In this document: piece by piece, positions 1 to 4,796 of the stretch
How positions within the stretch are numbered: position 1 is the stretch's first letter
Layout: every line of letters begins with the position of its first letter
From: a bacterium
Lineage (GTDB): Bacteria > Chloroflexota > Dehalococcoidia > Tepidiformales > Tepidiformaceae
Reading direction: 5' to 3'
NCBI GenBank assembly: GCA_945861295.1
Contig: CAMAUF010000121.1
Coordinates: 1 to 6,589, forward strand
Length of the DNA: 6,589 nucleotides
Program-made: the position numbers and the translations under genes
The notes under the pieces: generated by a model
The model's database searches: none
What the model was told of the DNA's origin: nothing
The model's input: only the letters and a program-made list of their open reading frames with translations

Positions 1-1
1 T

Positions 2-70
2 GCCCCGTGGGCTCGGGTTTACGAGAGGCTAGACGGGTTGGCCGTCCTCAAGCGCCATACTCCACGGGGC
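2..70. repeat. Long-range inverted repeat enclosing two small hairpins
   Basis: GCCCCGTGG (2-10) is perfectly complementary to CCACGGGGC (62-70). Inside it are two further hairpins: CTCG/CGAG (12-15 with 22-25, 6-nt loop) and GACGG/CCGTC (32-36 with 42-46, 5-nt loop). The result is a branched fold resembling part of a structured RNA. It lacks a T-arm and other tRNA landmarks, and I recognise no RNA family. It could be chance in GC-rich DNA or the edge of a small RNA gene. Confidence 0.3.
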
Positions 71-188
71 GGAACGCATTCAGGATACCAGAAGCGGAAC
101 ACGTGAGGTTAGCCCATCGGGTGAGGTTCAGAGGTTTGCCGCAGGGTGCTCCGCCAAGCTCCGCGTGTGCCGAGGCCCTCACCTCAAT

Positions 189-209
189 CCTCTCCCCGAA
201 CGGGAGAGG
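189..209. repeat. CTCTCCC/GGGAGAG intergenic hairpin
   Basis: CCTCTCCC (189-196) and GGGAGAGG (202-209) form a perfect 8-bp stem around the 5-nt loop CGAAC, preceded by a CCCTCACCTCAAT-like run. From memory, intergenic hairpins of this composition (CCCTCACCC...CTCTCCC...GGGAGAGG) recur in many copies in several GC-rich bacterial genomes. This looks like one copy of such a dispersed repeat. It has no adjacent U-tract on the minus strand, so calling it the operon's terminator would be a guess. Confidence 0.55.
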
Positions 210-322
210 AAGGCGAAGACGGTGATTTTTCGATCCGCCGGGCCGACACCACGCCGAAAGGGCGACTACCGGTCACCGCCCGCAGGGGTTTGAACCTCAC
301 TCGAGTCCATCCTGGCCACCGC

Positions 323-1246
323 TCACAGAGCCGCCTTCATCCAGGGCACCGTCAGCGCCATGCCGGCTTCGATGTCGCGCGGCGCGAAGCCGATGGCCCG
401 CGCGTTGGCGTCGACGACCGAGACCGGCCCGAGCTTGCCATAAACCCGCGAGCGGCCCGCGAAAAAGTGGGCGTCCGGCGGCAGGTCGCTGCCGGGCGGG
501 AGCACAATCAAGGGCGCGGCGCTGCCCCAGTGCCGTTTCGCCACCTCGAGAAACCGCGGGAAGGTCGCGACCTCGCCGCAGAGGACGTAGCGCTTGCCGG
601 CCGCGCCACGCTCGTACGCCAGCAGGTGCCCGCGCGCGACATCCTCCGCCAAGACCCAACCGACGCGGGCATCGACGACTTCGCGCAGGCTGCCGTCGCA
701 GGCCGCGCGGATCAACAGGTTGTAGCTCATCGGGCCGCGCGGGCTCGGGCCATAGGCGTTGACGACGTTGCAGATGCGCACGTCCTGGCCCTGTTCGACG
801 GCCGCGAAGATGACGCGCTCGGCTTCCGCCTTCGTGACCGAATAGGGGTCGACGAGCGCGGTGTCGCCCTCGTGCGCTTCGCTGACGACGCCGGCGGCCG
901 TGATGATCGCGGCGCTCGAACTGGTGTGGACGATCCGGACGATGCCCTCCGCCGAGGCCGCCTGCAACACGTTCCGCGTGCCATCGGTGTTGAAGGCGCG
1001 GGTCGCTTCGAGGCTGTTCCCGACCGAAGCCGCCAAGTGGAAGACGCCCTCGCAGCCGGCCATCGCCTCACGCAGAGCATGCCCATCAGCGATCGTGCCC
1101 GCGAACTGGGCCACGCCTTCGGGCAGCACGTCGGCCCGCTCCGGCCGCCGCACTAGCGCGTTCACCGTATGCCCTTCATCCAGCAGCAGCCGGATCAGCG
1201 TCGAGCCCAAGTACCCCGTCCCGCCAGTGACCATGAACCGTGTCAT
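323..1246 (-). CDS. NAD-dependent epimerase/reductase, extended SDR family
   Basis: This is a 307-residue protein of the extended short-chain dehydrogenase/reductase class (COG0451; the epimerase/dihydroflavonol-reductase branch), normal in length for the family. It has an N-terminal Rossmann fold with VTGGTGYLGS at residues 6-15 (TGxxGxxG, NAD(P) binding), an acidic TIADG stretch near 51-55, and GVFHLAA at 67-73 (the strand contacting the cofactor). Ser109-111 (HTSSS) provide the catalytic serine, with Tyr135 and Lys139 as the YxxxK pair. VVNAYGPS (161-168) matches the usual NVYGP substrate-loop motif, and EDVARGHLLAYERG (201-214) is the typical C-terminal motif. The exact substrate cannot be read: sugar nucleotide, flavonoid-like ketone and sterol-like substrates are all possible. 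GGAG lies 5 nt before the ATG. It is the last gene of a three-gene minus-strand operon, 18 bp after the barrel protein, and is probably cytoplasmic. Confidence 0.9.
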   Translation of the reverse strand: MTRFMVTGGTGYLGSTLIRLLLDEGHTVNALVRRPERADVLPEGVAQFAGTIADGHALREAMAGCEGVFHLAASVGNSLEATRAFNTDGTRNVLQAASAEGIVRIVHTSSSAAIITAAGVVSEAHEGDTALVDPYSVTKAEAERVIFAAVEQGQDVRICNVVNAYGPSPRGPMSYNLLIRAACDGSLREVVDARVGWVLAEDVARGHLLAYERGAAGKRYVLCGEVATFPRFLEVAKRHWGSAAPLIVLPPGSDLPPDAHFFAGRSRVYGKLGPVSVVDANARAIGFAPRDIEAGMALTVPWMKAAL

Positions 1247-1264
1247 GCCGTCTCCAATCCGTCG

Positions 1265-2023
1265 CTATTCGTCGTCCTCATCGTCGTGGTCGTGCTCTTC
1301 AGCGTGGCTGGCGAGCGAGGGCACCATGGCGATGTCGTGCTCTTTCTTGCCGCCTTTGCGCGGGGGCGGGACCGCCTTGAGCCGCTCGACCAGCTGCCCA
1401 ATCGCCTCCTTCGATGCACCCGCCGGGATAACGACGGCCGCGCAGCCGCTATCGCGCAATACGCGAAGCTCCTGCAGTGAAACCTCGACGCCAGTCGTCA
1501 CCAGGAGCACGCAGTTGCTCAGGCTGGCGATGCGGACGACCTCGAGCTGCTGGCCGAGCGTCATCGGGCCGTTTTCGCGCTCGAGGAAGAGCGCGTCGAG
1601 CTGGAGCGGCCCCAGCGCCCGCAGCGTCGTATCGTCGAGGGCCGAGGATGCGACCACGACCTGGCCCATCTCGTCGGTCTTGACCGCGGCGGCGGCCGTC
1701 GTCGCCAGCCCGCTAACGACAAAGTCGCAGCCGGCGGCACGCAGGGCGGCGGCGCCCGCTTCGTCCAGCGAAGGCACCACCGCGCCGGCGCCCGCCTTCT
1801 TGTCCAGCGCGGCGAGGGCGGTGGCGGCGGCCGAGGCGTCGGCAGCATCGATCAGCGCGAGATCCGCGCCAGCTTCGACGCTGGCCTTCGCGCCCGCGGC
1901 ATCGGCGGCGCGAGCGATCAGGAGCATCGCCCGCGGCAGCTCCTTGGAGACGGGCCCGAAGCCCATCCTGGCGCCGCTCTCCCGGCGCTGGACTTTCTGG
2001 ATGCGTTTCTGAAGCTCGCTCAT
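1265..2023 (-). CDS. Uncharacterised predicted (beta/alpha)8-barrel protein with acidic His-rich tail
   Basis: I do not recognise this 252-residue protein as a named family. Eight short hydrophobic strands alternate with Ala-rich helices: about 32-38 (AMLLIAR), 55-60 (LALIDA), 80-86, 100-105 (DFVVSG), 121-128, 142-148 (LDALFLE), 171-179 (CVLLVTTGV) and 195-202 (AAVVIPAG). Phrases such as EAGADLALIDA and DSGCAAVVIPAG are typical of TIM barrels of the thiamine-phosphate-synthase/aldolase/nitronate-monooxygenase type, so a TIM barrel is inferred. After a basic linker (PPPRKGGKK, 219-227) the chain ends in HAEEHDHDDEDDE, a possible metal-binding or disordered tail. No signal peptide is seen. An in-frame upstream start exists at 2206, but the ATG at 2023 has a perfect AGGAGG 7 nt upstream and overlaps the preceding stop as ATGA. 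Translational coupling with the amidohydrolase is therefore likely, and a related substrate pathway is inferred. Confidence 0.85.
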   Translation of the reverse strand: MSELQKRIQKVQRRESGARMGFGPVSKELPRAMLLIARAADAAGAKASVEAGADLALIDAADASAAATALAALDKKAGAGAVVPSLDEAGAAALRAAGCDFVVSGLATTAAAAVKTDEMGQVVVASSALDDTTLRALGPLQLDALFLERENGPMTLGQQLEVVRIASLSNCVLLVTTGVEVSLQELRVLRDSGCAAVVIPAGASKEAIGQLVERLKAVPPPRKGGKKEHDIAMVPSLASHAEEHDHDDEDDE

Positions 2024-3252
2024 GGGGATGCCTCCTGGCTGAATTCGGGAAGTTCGTTGCGGACCACGGCCCCGCCGGCGATGACGAGCGCCGGGTCCGA
2101 AAGCGTCGTGAGGTCCGCCAGCGGGTCGCCGCGGACCGCGATCAGGTCGCCATAGCGGCCAGGCGCGATCAGCCCGGCGGGGAGTTGGAGCAGCTCGGCC
2201 GCCCACTTCGTCGCCGCCAGGATCGCTTGGGCGGCGGTCAGTCCGTTGGCCGCCATGCGGAAAATCTCCTGGGCGTTCTCGCCGGGCCGGTTCAGCGGCG
2301 TGCCCTGGTCCGTGCCCATGGCGACGCGCACGCCGGCACGGACGGCGGCGCGAAAGCTGGCGATGTGGTCCGCCAGCACGAGGTTCGACTTCTCGACGGC
2401 GTACGGCGCCACGCCTTCGCTGGCGCCGCGCTCGGCCATCACGGCCGGCGCTGTCAGCGTCGCCACGAGGTATGTCCCGCGCGCGACCATCATCGCGATC
2501 GCTTCTTCGTCGAGCCAGACGCCGTGCTCGATCGAATCGACCCCGGCCCGGATCGCGTTCTTGATCCCGTCCGTCGCCTGGGCGTGCGCGCCCACGACGC
2601 GGAAGGCCTTGTGCGCCTCTTCGACCCCGGCGCGCAGCTCATCTTCGGTGAATGACGGCGATTTGGGGTCGACGCCGGGCGTCATGACGCCGCCGCTGGC
2701 GAAGAGCTTGATCGCCTTCGCGCCCGCCCGCAGCTGTTCGCGGACGGCCTTGCGGACTTCGTCGGGGCCGTCCGCCTCGCGTGCGAGGAAGCCGTGGCCG
2801 TGGCCGCCGGTCATCGTCACGCCCATGCCCGCCGCCAGGATGCGCGGCCCCACGACGAGGCCCTGGTCGATCGCCGTGGCGAGGTGCACGTTCATCTGGC
2901 CCGGCGCGCCGAGGTCGCGGACGGTCGTGAAGCCAGCCATCACGGTCTTGCGGGCGTGGGTCGCGGCTCGCAACGCACGCAGCGCGATTGGCTCCTGCCC
3001 GGCACGATTGAGGTCGCCGGCCTCGCCGCTGGAGACGATGTGGACGTGGCAATCGATCAGTCCGGGCAGCAAGAAACAGCCGCTGGCGTCGATCACGCGG
3101 TCGCCGGGTAGGGCCGCCATCTCCGGCCTGAGCGCGCCGATCTGGCCGCCCGCCAGGCGCACGGCGAGGCCGGGGCGGAACGTGCGCCCCTCGGCGTCCC
3201 AGACCAGCCCGCCGCGGATGACGATCGGGTTCGATTCGGTCACAGCCAGCAT
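2020..3252 (-). CDS. Metal-dependent amidohydrolase (imidazolonepropionase / Xaa-Pro dipeptidase-like)
   Basis: This is a 410-residue member of the amidohydrolase superfamily (COG1228-type), cytoplasmic, hydrolysing an amide or peptide-like bond at a one- or two-metal centre. The N-terminal beta-sandwich (IVIRGGLVWDAEG, about 10-22) leads into the barrel. GLIDCHVHI (64-72) carries the HxH ligands His69/His71. TGGHGHG (148-154) is a group-specific loop. Lys182 in AIKLFASGG is the predicted carboxylated lysine bridging the metals. His223 (GAHAQ) and His243 (SIEHG) are further ligands, and Asp315 (MGTDQGTP) is the catalytic aspartate. The C-terminal GRYGDLIAVRGDPL (365-378) returns to the sandwich. 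All metal ligands are intact. Characterised relatives include Xaa-Pro, Xaa-Arg/Lys and carboxypeptidase-like enzymes, so the substrate is open. I chose ATG 3252 because family members begin just before the IVIRGG strand; a GTG at 3297 would add 15 basic residues and has no good ribosome binding site. It is the first gene of the minus-strand operon. Confidence 0.88.
   Translation of the reverse strand: MLAVTESNPIVIRGGLVWDAEGRTFRPGLAVRLAGGQIGALRPEMAALPGDRVIDASGCFLLPGLIDCHVHIVSSGEAGDLNRAGQEPIALRALRAATHARKTVMAGFTTVRDLGAPGQMNVHLATAIDQGLVVGPRILAAGMGVTMTGGHGHGFLAREADGPDEVRKAVREQLRAGAKAIKLFASGGVMTPGVDPKSPSFTEDELRAGVEEAHKAFRVVGAHAQATDGIKNAIRAGVDSIEHGVWLDEEAIAMMVARGTYLVATLTAPAVMAERGASEGVAPYAVEKSNLVLADHIASFRAAVRAGVRVAMGTDQGTPLNRPGENAQEIFRMAANGLTAAQAILAATKWAAELLQLPAGLIAPGRYGDLIAVRGDPLADLTTLSDPALVIAGGAVVRNELPEFSQEASP
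2031..2036 (-). promoter_or_regulatory. Strong Shine-Dalgarno (AGGAGG) that fixes the barrel-protein start
   Basis: Read on the minus strand, AGGAGG lies 7 nt before the ATG at 2023 and inside the end of the amidohydrolase coding sequence. It rules out the longer upstream start at 2206 and shows that the barrel protein has its own strong initiation site despite the 4-bp ATGA overlap. Confidence 0.85.
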
Positions 3253-3365
3253 TGTCGCGGCCACCGGACGAAGGCGCGACCGGCGCAGAGCGCCCACGAC
3301 TTCGGCCAGAGAATCTCTCTCGATTACCGGCGTGCCTCGACGGATTCTCGTTGGAAGGCCCGTTG

Positions 3366-3381
3366 TGTGAAGTAGGTCACA
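3366..3381. promoter_or_regulatory. CRP-like operator, site 1 (TGTGA-N6-TCACA)
   Basis: TGTGAAGTAGGTCACA has perfect TGTGA/TCACA half sites spaced by 6 bp and is followed by TTT, matching the right flank of the classical E. coli CRP consensus (TGTGATCTAGATCACA). It is the site nearer the amidohydrolase operon. That a CRP/FNR-superfamily protein binds here is inferred from the motif only. Confidence 0.65.
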
Positions 3382-3396
3382 TTTGGAACCGATACT

Positions 3397-3414
3397 GTGT
3401 GAACTAGTTCACAC
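3397..3414. promoter_or_regulatory. Perfect 18-bp palindromic operator, site 2
   Basis: GTGTGAACTAGTTCACAC is a perfect 18-bp palindrome containing TGTGA-N6-TCACA. It differs from the CRP consensus core only by a symmetric T/A swap next to each half site. Its centre (3405.5) would lie at -41.5 of a start at about 3447, the spacing of class II CRP activation. A TetR- or GntR-type repressor is an alternative reader of such a dyad. Confidence 0.7.
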
Positions 3415-3434
3415 TTCTCGCTGAAATACTTGTT

Positions 3435-3440
3435 TACAAA
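3435..3440 (+). promoter_or_regulatory. Possible -10 box for the DABB gene
   Basis: TACAAA matches the TATAAT consensus at four of six positions and has no good -35 box at 17 bp (CACTTC). The position where a -35 would be expected abuts the palindrome at 3397-3414, as in activator-dependent promoters. The predicted start near 3447 would give a leader of about 47 nt. This is a weak call. Confidence 0.3.
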
Positions 3441-3479
3441 TCAATGTCGCTCTCGTAGCGTCCGCCGCAGTCTACAAAC

Positions 3480-3484
3480 AGGAG
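3480..3484 (+). promoter_or_regulatory. Shine-Dalgarno of the DABB gene
   Basis: AGGAG lies 9 nt before the ATG at 3494 and supports this start for the tandem DABB protein. Confidence 0.75.
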
Positions 3485-3493
3485 TTTCTTCAG

Positions 3494-4153
3494 ATGCCAG
3501 TTAACGCTGTTGCCGCATGGCAGGTTGCCCCGGGCCGCCGGGCGGAAATGATGACCGCGATGAGCCGCGCCAAGGCTATCCACGAGCGCCTCGGCGCGAC
3601 GGCGCAGGCCGTCGCGGTCACGTACGCTGGAGTCAACTCCGGCCGGATCAGCTACCGCCTCTGGTTCCCGGACATGGCGGCGTTCGCCAAGTATGACGAC
3701 GCCCTCGGCGGCGACGCGGATTGGCAGAAGTTCGCTCAAGAAGTGCTACTCGCCGCCAACCCGGTCGCGACGCTCGTCGCCAATTCCATCGGTGTCGATT
3801 TCCCGGGAGAAACCGCCCCGGTCCCGGTGGTTGTTCCCGGCTCGGTACTGCAGCTGAGCACCTTTCAACCCCAGCCCGGCCGGTTGGCGGACATCGCCGC
3901 CAACATCGCGGCCTGGCGCGCCATCGTCGCCCGCCACGGGCTCAGTTCGCGGACCGTCCAGTCGACGGCGGCCGGCCCGAGTGCGGGGATCATCAGCGTC
4001 GGCATTACCCACGCGAGCATGACGGCCCTTGTGAAGGCAAATGAGGCGCTTCAAGCCGACGCCGCCTACCAGGCGCTCATCCAGCGCATCTCTGGGGCCG
4101 GTACCCCTAGCGTCCAGATCGGCCAGGCGCTGGGCCGTTTCCTGCCCATCTAG
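3494..4153 (+). CDS. Tandem dimeric alpha-beta-barrel (DABB/NIPSNAP-like) protein
   Basis: This is a 219-residue protein made of two copies of the same domain of about 100 residues (roughly 3-104 and 117-219), joined by a Pro/Val-rich linker (FPGETAPVPVVVPG). The copies align by eye: AAWQVAPGRRAEMM with STFQPQPGRLADIA, then AIHERLGA with AIVARHGL, a G-x2-S segment (NSGRIS with SAGIIS), and LGGDADWQKF with LQADAAYQAL. The beta-alpha-beta-beta-alpha pattern with an early PGR resembles ferredoxin-like dimeric alpha-beta-barrel proteins (NIPSNAP, monooxygenase-like, DUF families), in which two domains form one barrel; here one chain would suffice. No catalytic residues can be assigned, and an enzyme, heme or small-molecule binder are all possible. 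No signal peptide or membrane segment is seen. It is divergently transcribed from the amidohydrolase operon behind the shared palindromes, which suggests coordinated control. Confidence 0.85.
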   Translation: MPVNAVAAWQVAPGRRAEMMTAMSRAKAIHERLGATAQAVAVTYAGVNSGRISYRLWFPDMAAFAKYDDALGGDADWQKFAQEVLLAANPVATLVANSIGVDFPGETAPVPVVVPGSVLQLSTFQPQPGRLADIAANIAAWRAIVARHGLSSRTVQSTAAGPSAGIISVGITHASMTALVKANEALQADAAYQALIQRISGAGTPSVQIGQALGRFLPI

Positions 4154-4178
4154 CCGGCATCCCAGTGCCAAGCGTGAG

Positions 4179-4208
4179 GGTCTCGGCCGCGAACTCGCGG
4201 GCGAGACC
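4179..4208 (+). terminator. Strong stem-loop after the DABB gene, probable terminator without U-tract
   Basis: The arms GGTCTCG (4179-4185) and CGAGACC (4202-4208) continue, after a single G-G mismatch, into CCGCG/CGCGG (4187-4191 with 4196-4200), closed by the tetraloop AACT. This gives 12 base pairs starting 25 nt after the stop codon. No run of T follows, so it may be a GC-rich terminator of the non-canonical type or an mRNA 3'-end stabiliser. Confidence 0.5.
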
Positions 4209-4263
4209 TCGGGCGTTGTGGCCAACCCAATCCAGGGCGTGTGGCGCCAGGGCTCGCCCGAAA

Positions 4264-4277
4264 GCGGCTACGGCCGC
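4264..4277 (+). other. Small hairpin with UACG tetraloop
   Basis: GCGGC/GCCGC arms enclose TACG, giving the exceptionally stable C(UACG)G loop in RNA. It sits just before the candidate -10 box of the NuoE/F operon. If transcription reads through from upstream it would form in the RNA; otherwise it lies in the promoter spacer and may be incidental. Confidence 0.35.
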
Positions 4278-4284
4278 CTCGTCC

Positions 4285-4290
4285 TATACT
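4285..4290 (+). promoter_or_regulatory. Candidate -10 box (TATACT) for the NuoE/F operon
   Basis: TATACT matches the -10 consensus at five of six positions in otherwise GC-rich DNA. No TTGACA-like box is found 16-18 bp upstream (AAGCGG there). The predicted start near 4297 leaves a leader of about 26 nt with a Shine-Dalgarno. Confidence 0.4.
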
Positions 4291-4308
4291 TTGTGCCAAC
4301 TTGCACAA
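4291..4308. promoter_or_regulatory. Dyad operator, site 3 (TTGTGC-N6-GCACAA)
   Basis: TTGTGC and GCACAA are perfect inverted arms separated by CAACTT, containing the same TGTG-N8-CACA pattern as the two sites at 3366-3381 and 3397-3414. It directly follows the TATACT box and would cover the transcription start, a repressor-like position. It could alternatively form a 6-bp RNA hairpin in the leader. Confidence 0.5.
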
Positions 4309-4310
4309 GC

Positions 4311-4314
4311 GAGG
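4311..4314 (+). promoter_or_regulatory. Shine-Dalgarno deciding the GTG start of nuoE
   Basis: GAGG lies 8 nt before the GTG at 4323. The same frame opens much further upstream, inside the DABB gene, but only this GTG has a ribosome binding site and begins where NuoE homology begins. Confidence 0.6.
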
Positions 4315-4322
4315 TTTGGCCC

Positions 4323-4796
4323 GTGCAGGCTGAGCCAACTCTCCCGCAGCTCCGCGAACTCGTAGCCGAGTTCGGCCCCGGCAAAGGCCACGTCCTCCCG
4401 GCCCTTCACAAGGTCCAGGAGACCTACGGCTATGTCTCCCGCCCCGCGATCGAGGTGATCGCCCGGCAGCTCAACACGACGGCGGCCCTCATCTATGGCG
4501 CCGCCTCGTTCTATTCCGACATCCGCACCGCGCCGCCGTCTCACGAAGAGATCGCCTGGTGCAGCGGGCCGACCTGCCGTTTGCGCGGCGGCGACCGCAT
4601 CCGCGAGGCCATCCAACAGGTGCTCGACCTGCCCCTCGGCGGCCACAGCGACGACCATCGCTACGGCCTCCACATGGCGCAATGCAACGGCACCTGCACC
4701 GAAGCGCCGCAAGTTTGGCTCAACGGCACGGTCGTGGGCGGCCTCACCGTGGCGAGCGCCATCGAACTCGCCCGGAAAGTGAAGGCGGCCGAATGA
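4323..4796 (+). CDS. NuoE/FdsG-type [2Fe-2S] subunit of an NAD-linked oxidoreductase
   Basis: This is a 157-residue protein of the 24-kDa/NuoE thioredoxin-like [2Fe-2S] family, typical in length. The N-terminal helical part contains HVLPALHKVQETYGYVS (23-39) and the signature IYGAASFYSDI (57-67). The thioredoxin-like half has the four cluster ligands Cys80 and Cys85 (CSGPTCRLRGG), then Cys121 and Cys125 (CNGTCTEAPQV), all intact, with 35 residues between the pairs. The cluster (N1a type) exchanges electrons with the FMN of the NuoF partner encoded next. The start is GTG 4323, supported by the upstream GAGG; reading from the next upstream ATG (4041) would overlap the DABB gene by more than 100 bp. 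The stop overlaps the start of the next gene as ATGA, implying coupled synthesis. By family it may belong to complex I, an NAD-linked formate dehydrogenase (FdsG) or a hydrogenase; the FYSDI wording and the partner favour a soluble enzyme. Confidence 0.9.
   Translation: MQAEPTLPQLRELVAEFGPGKGHVLPALHKVQETYGYVSRPAIEVIARQLNTTAALIYGAASFYSDIRTAPPSHEEIAWCSGPTCRLRGGDRIREAIQQVLDLPLGGHSDDHRYGLHMAQCNGTCTEAPQVWLNGTVVGGLTVASAIELARKVKAAE

Larger units (their letters stand above)
1..322. other. Non-coding stretch at left edge with inverted repeats
   Basis: I see no gene I can support here. Short open frames exist on the plus strand, but they have no ribosome binding site, no recognisable protein and arginine/proline-rich shadow composition. 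The stretch lies downstream of the minus-strand SDR gene. It contains a 9-bp inverted repeat (2-10 with 62-70), a compact 8-bp hairpin (189-209), the direct repeat GTGAGGTT at 103-110 and 121-128, and a 10-bp inverted repeat (GTGAGGTTCA at 121-130, its complement at 291-300). It may be a decayed repeat element or hold the 3' end of the SDR transcript. No clear U-tract terminator is visible for the minus-strand operon. Confidence 0.6.
3253..3493. promoter_or_regulatory. Divergent intergenic control region
   Basis: This AT-richer gap separates the minus-strand amidohydrolase operon from the plus-strand DABB gene, so it must hold the promoters of both. It contains two CRP-like palindromes 32 bp apart (centres 3373.5 and 3405.5, about three helical turns). 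It also has a weak plus-strand -10-like box and an AGAGA-A-TCTCT dyad (3308-3318) near the possible GTG start of the amidohydrolase. I could not place a convincing minus-strand -35/-10 pair. Confidence 0.75.

Noticed and set aside
226..230. Short T-run after the 189-209 hairpin as a plus-strand terminator
   Set aside because: It lies 16 nt beyond the stem and no plus-strand gene precedes it.
285..310. tRNA T-arm-like sequence (GGTTCAAAC on the minus strand)
   Set aside because: The flanking bases do not form a 5-bp T stem, and no acceptor or anticodon arm can be drawn.
146..1156. Long plus-strand open frame of 336 codons
   Set aside because: It lies antisense to the well-supported SDR gene, has Arg/Ala/Asp-rich shadow composition, and shows no ribosome binding site or family motif.
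861..2012. Plus-strand open frame of 383 codons, Ser/Ala-rich
   Set aside because: It spans the antisense of two operon genes and their junction; composition is typical of a GC-rich shadow frame.
3253..3297. GTG start at 3297 for the amidohydrolase
   Set aside because: It would add a 15-residue basic leader with no family match and no good ribosome binding site. It is kept as an alternative, not chosen.
2246..3370. Plus-strand open frame of 374 codons
   Set aside because: It is antisense to the amidohydrolase, whose metal ligands are all intact in order; no motif is seen in the shadow frame.
4041..4322. Longer NuoE start from the ATG at 4041
   Set aside because: It would overlap the DABB gene by 113 bp and add 94 residues with no NuoE similarity; the GTG at 4323 has a Shine-Dalgarno and fits the family length.
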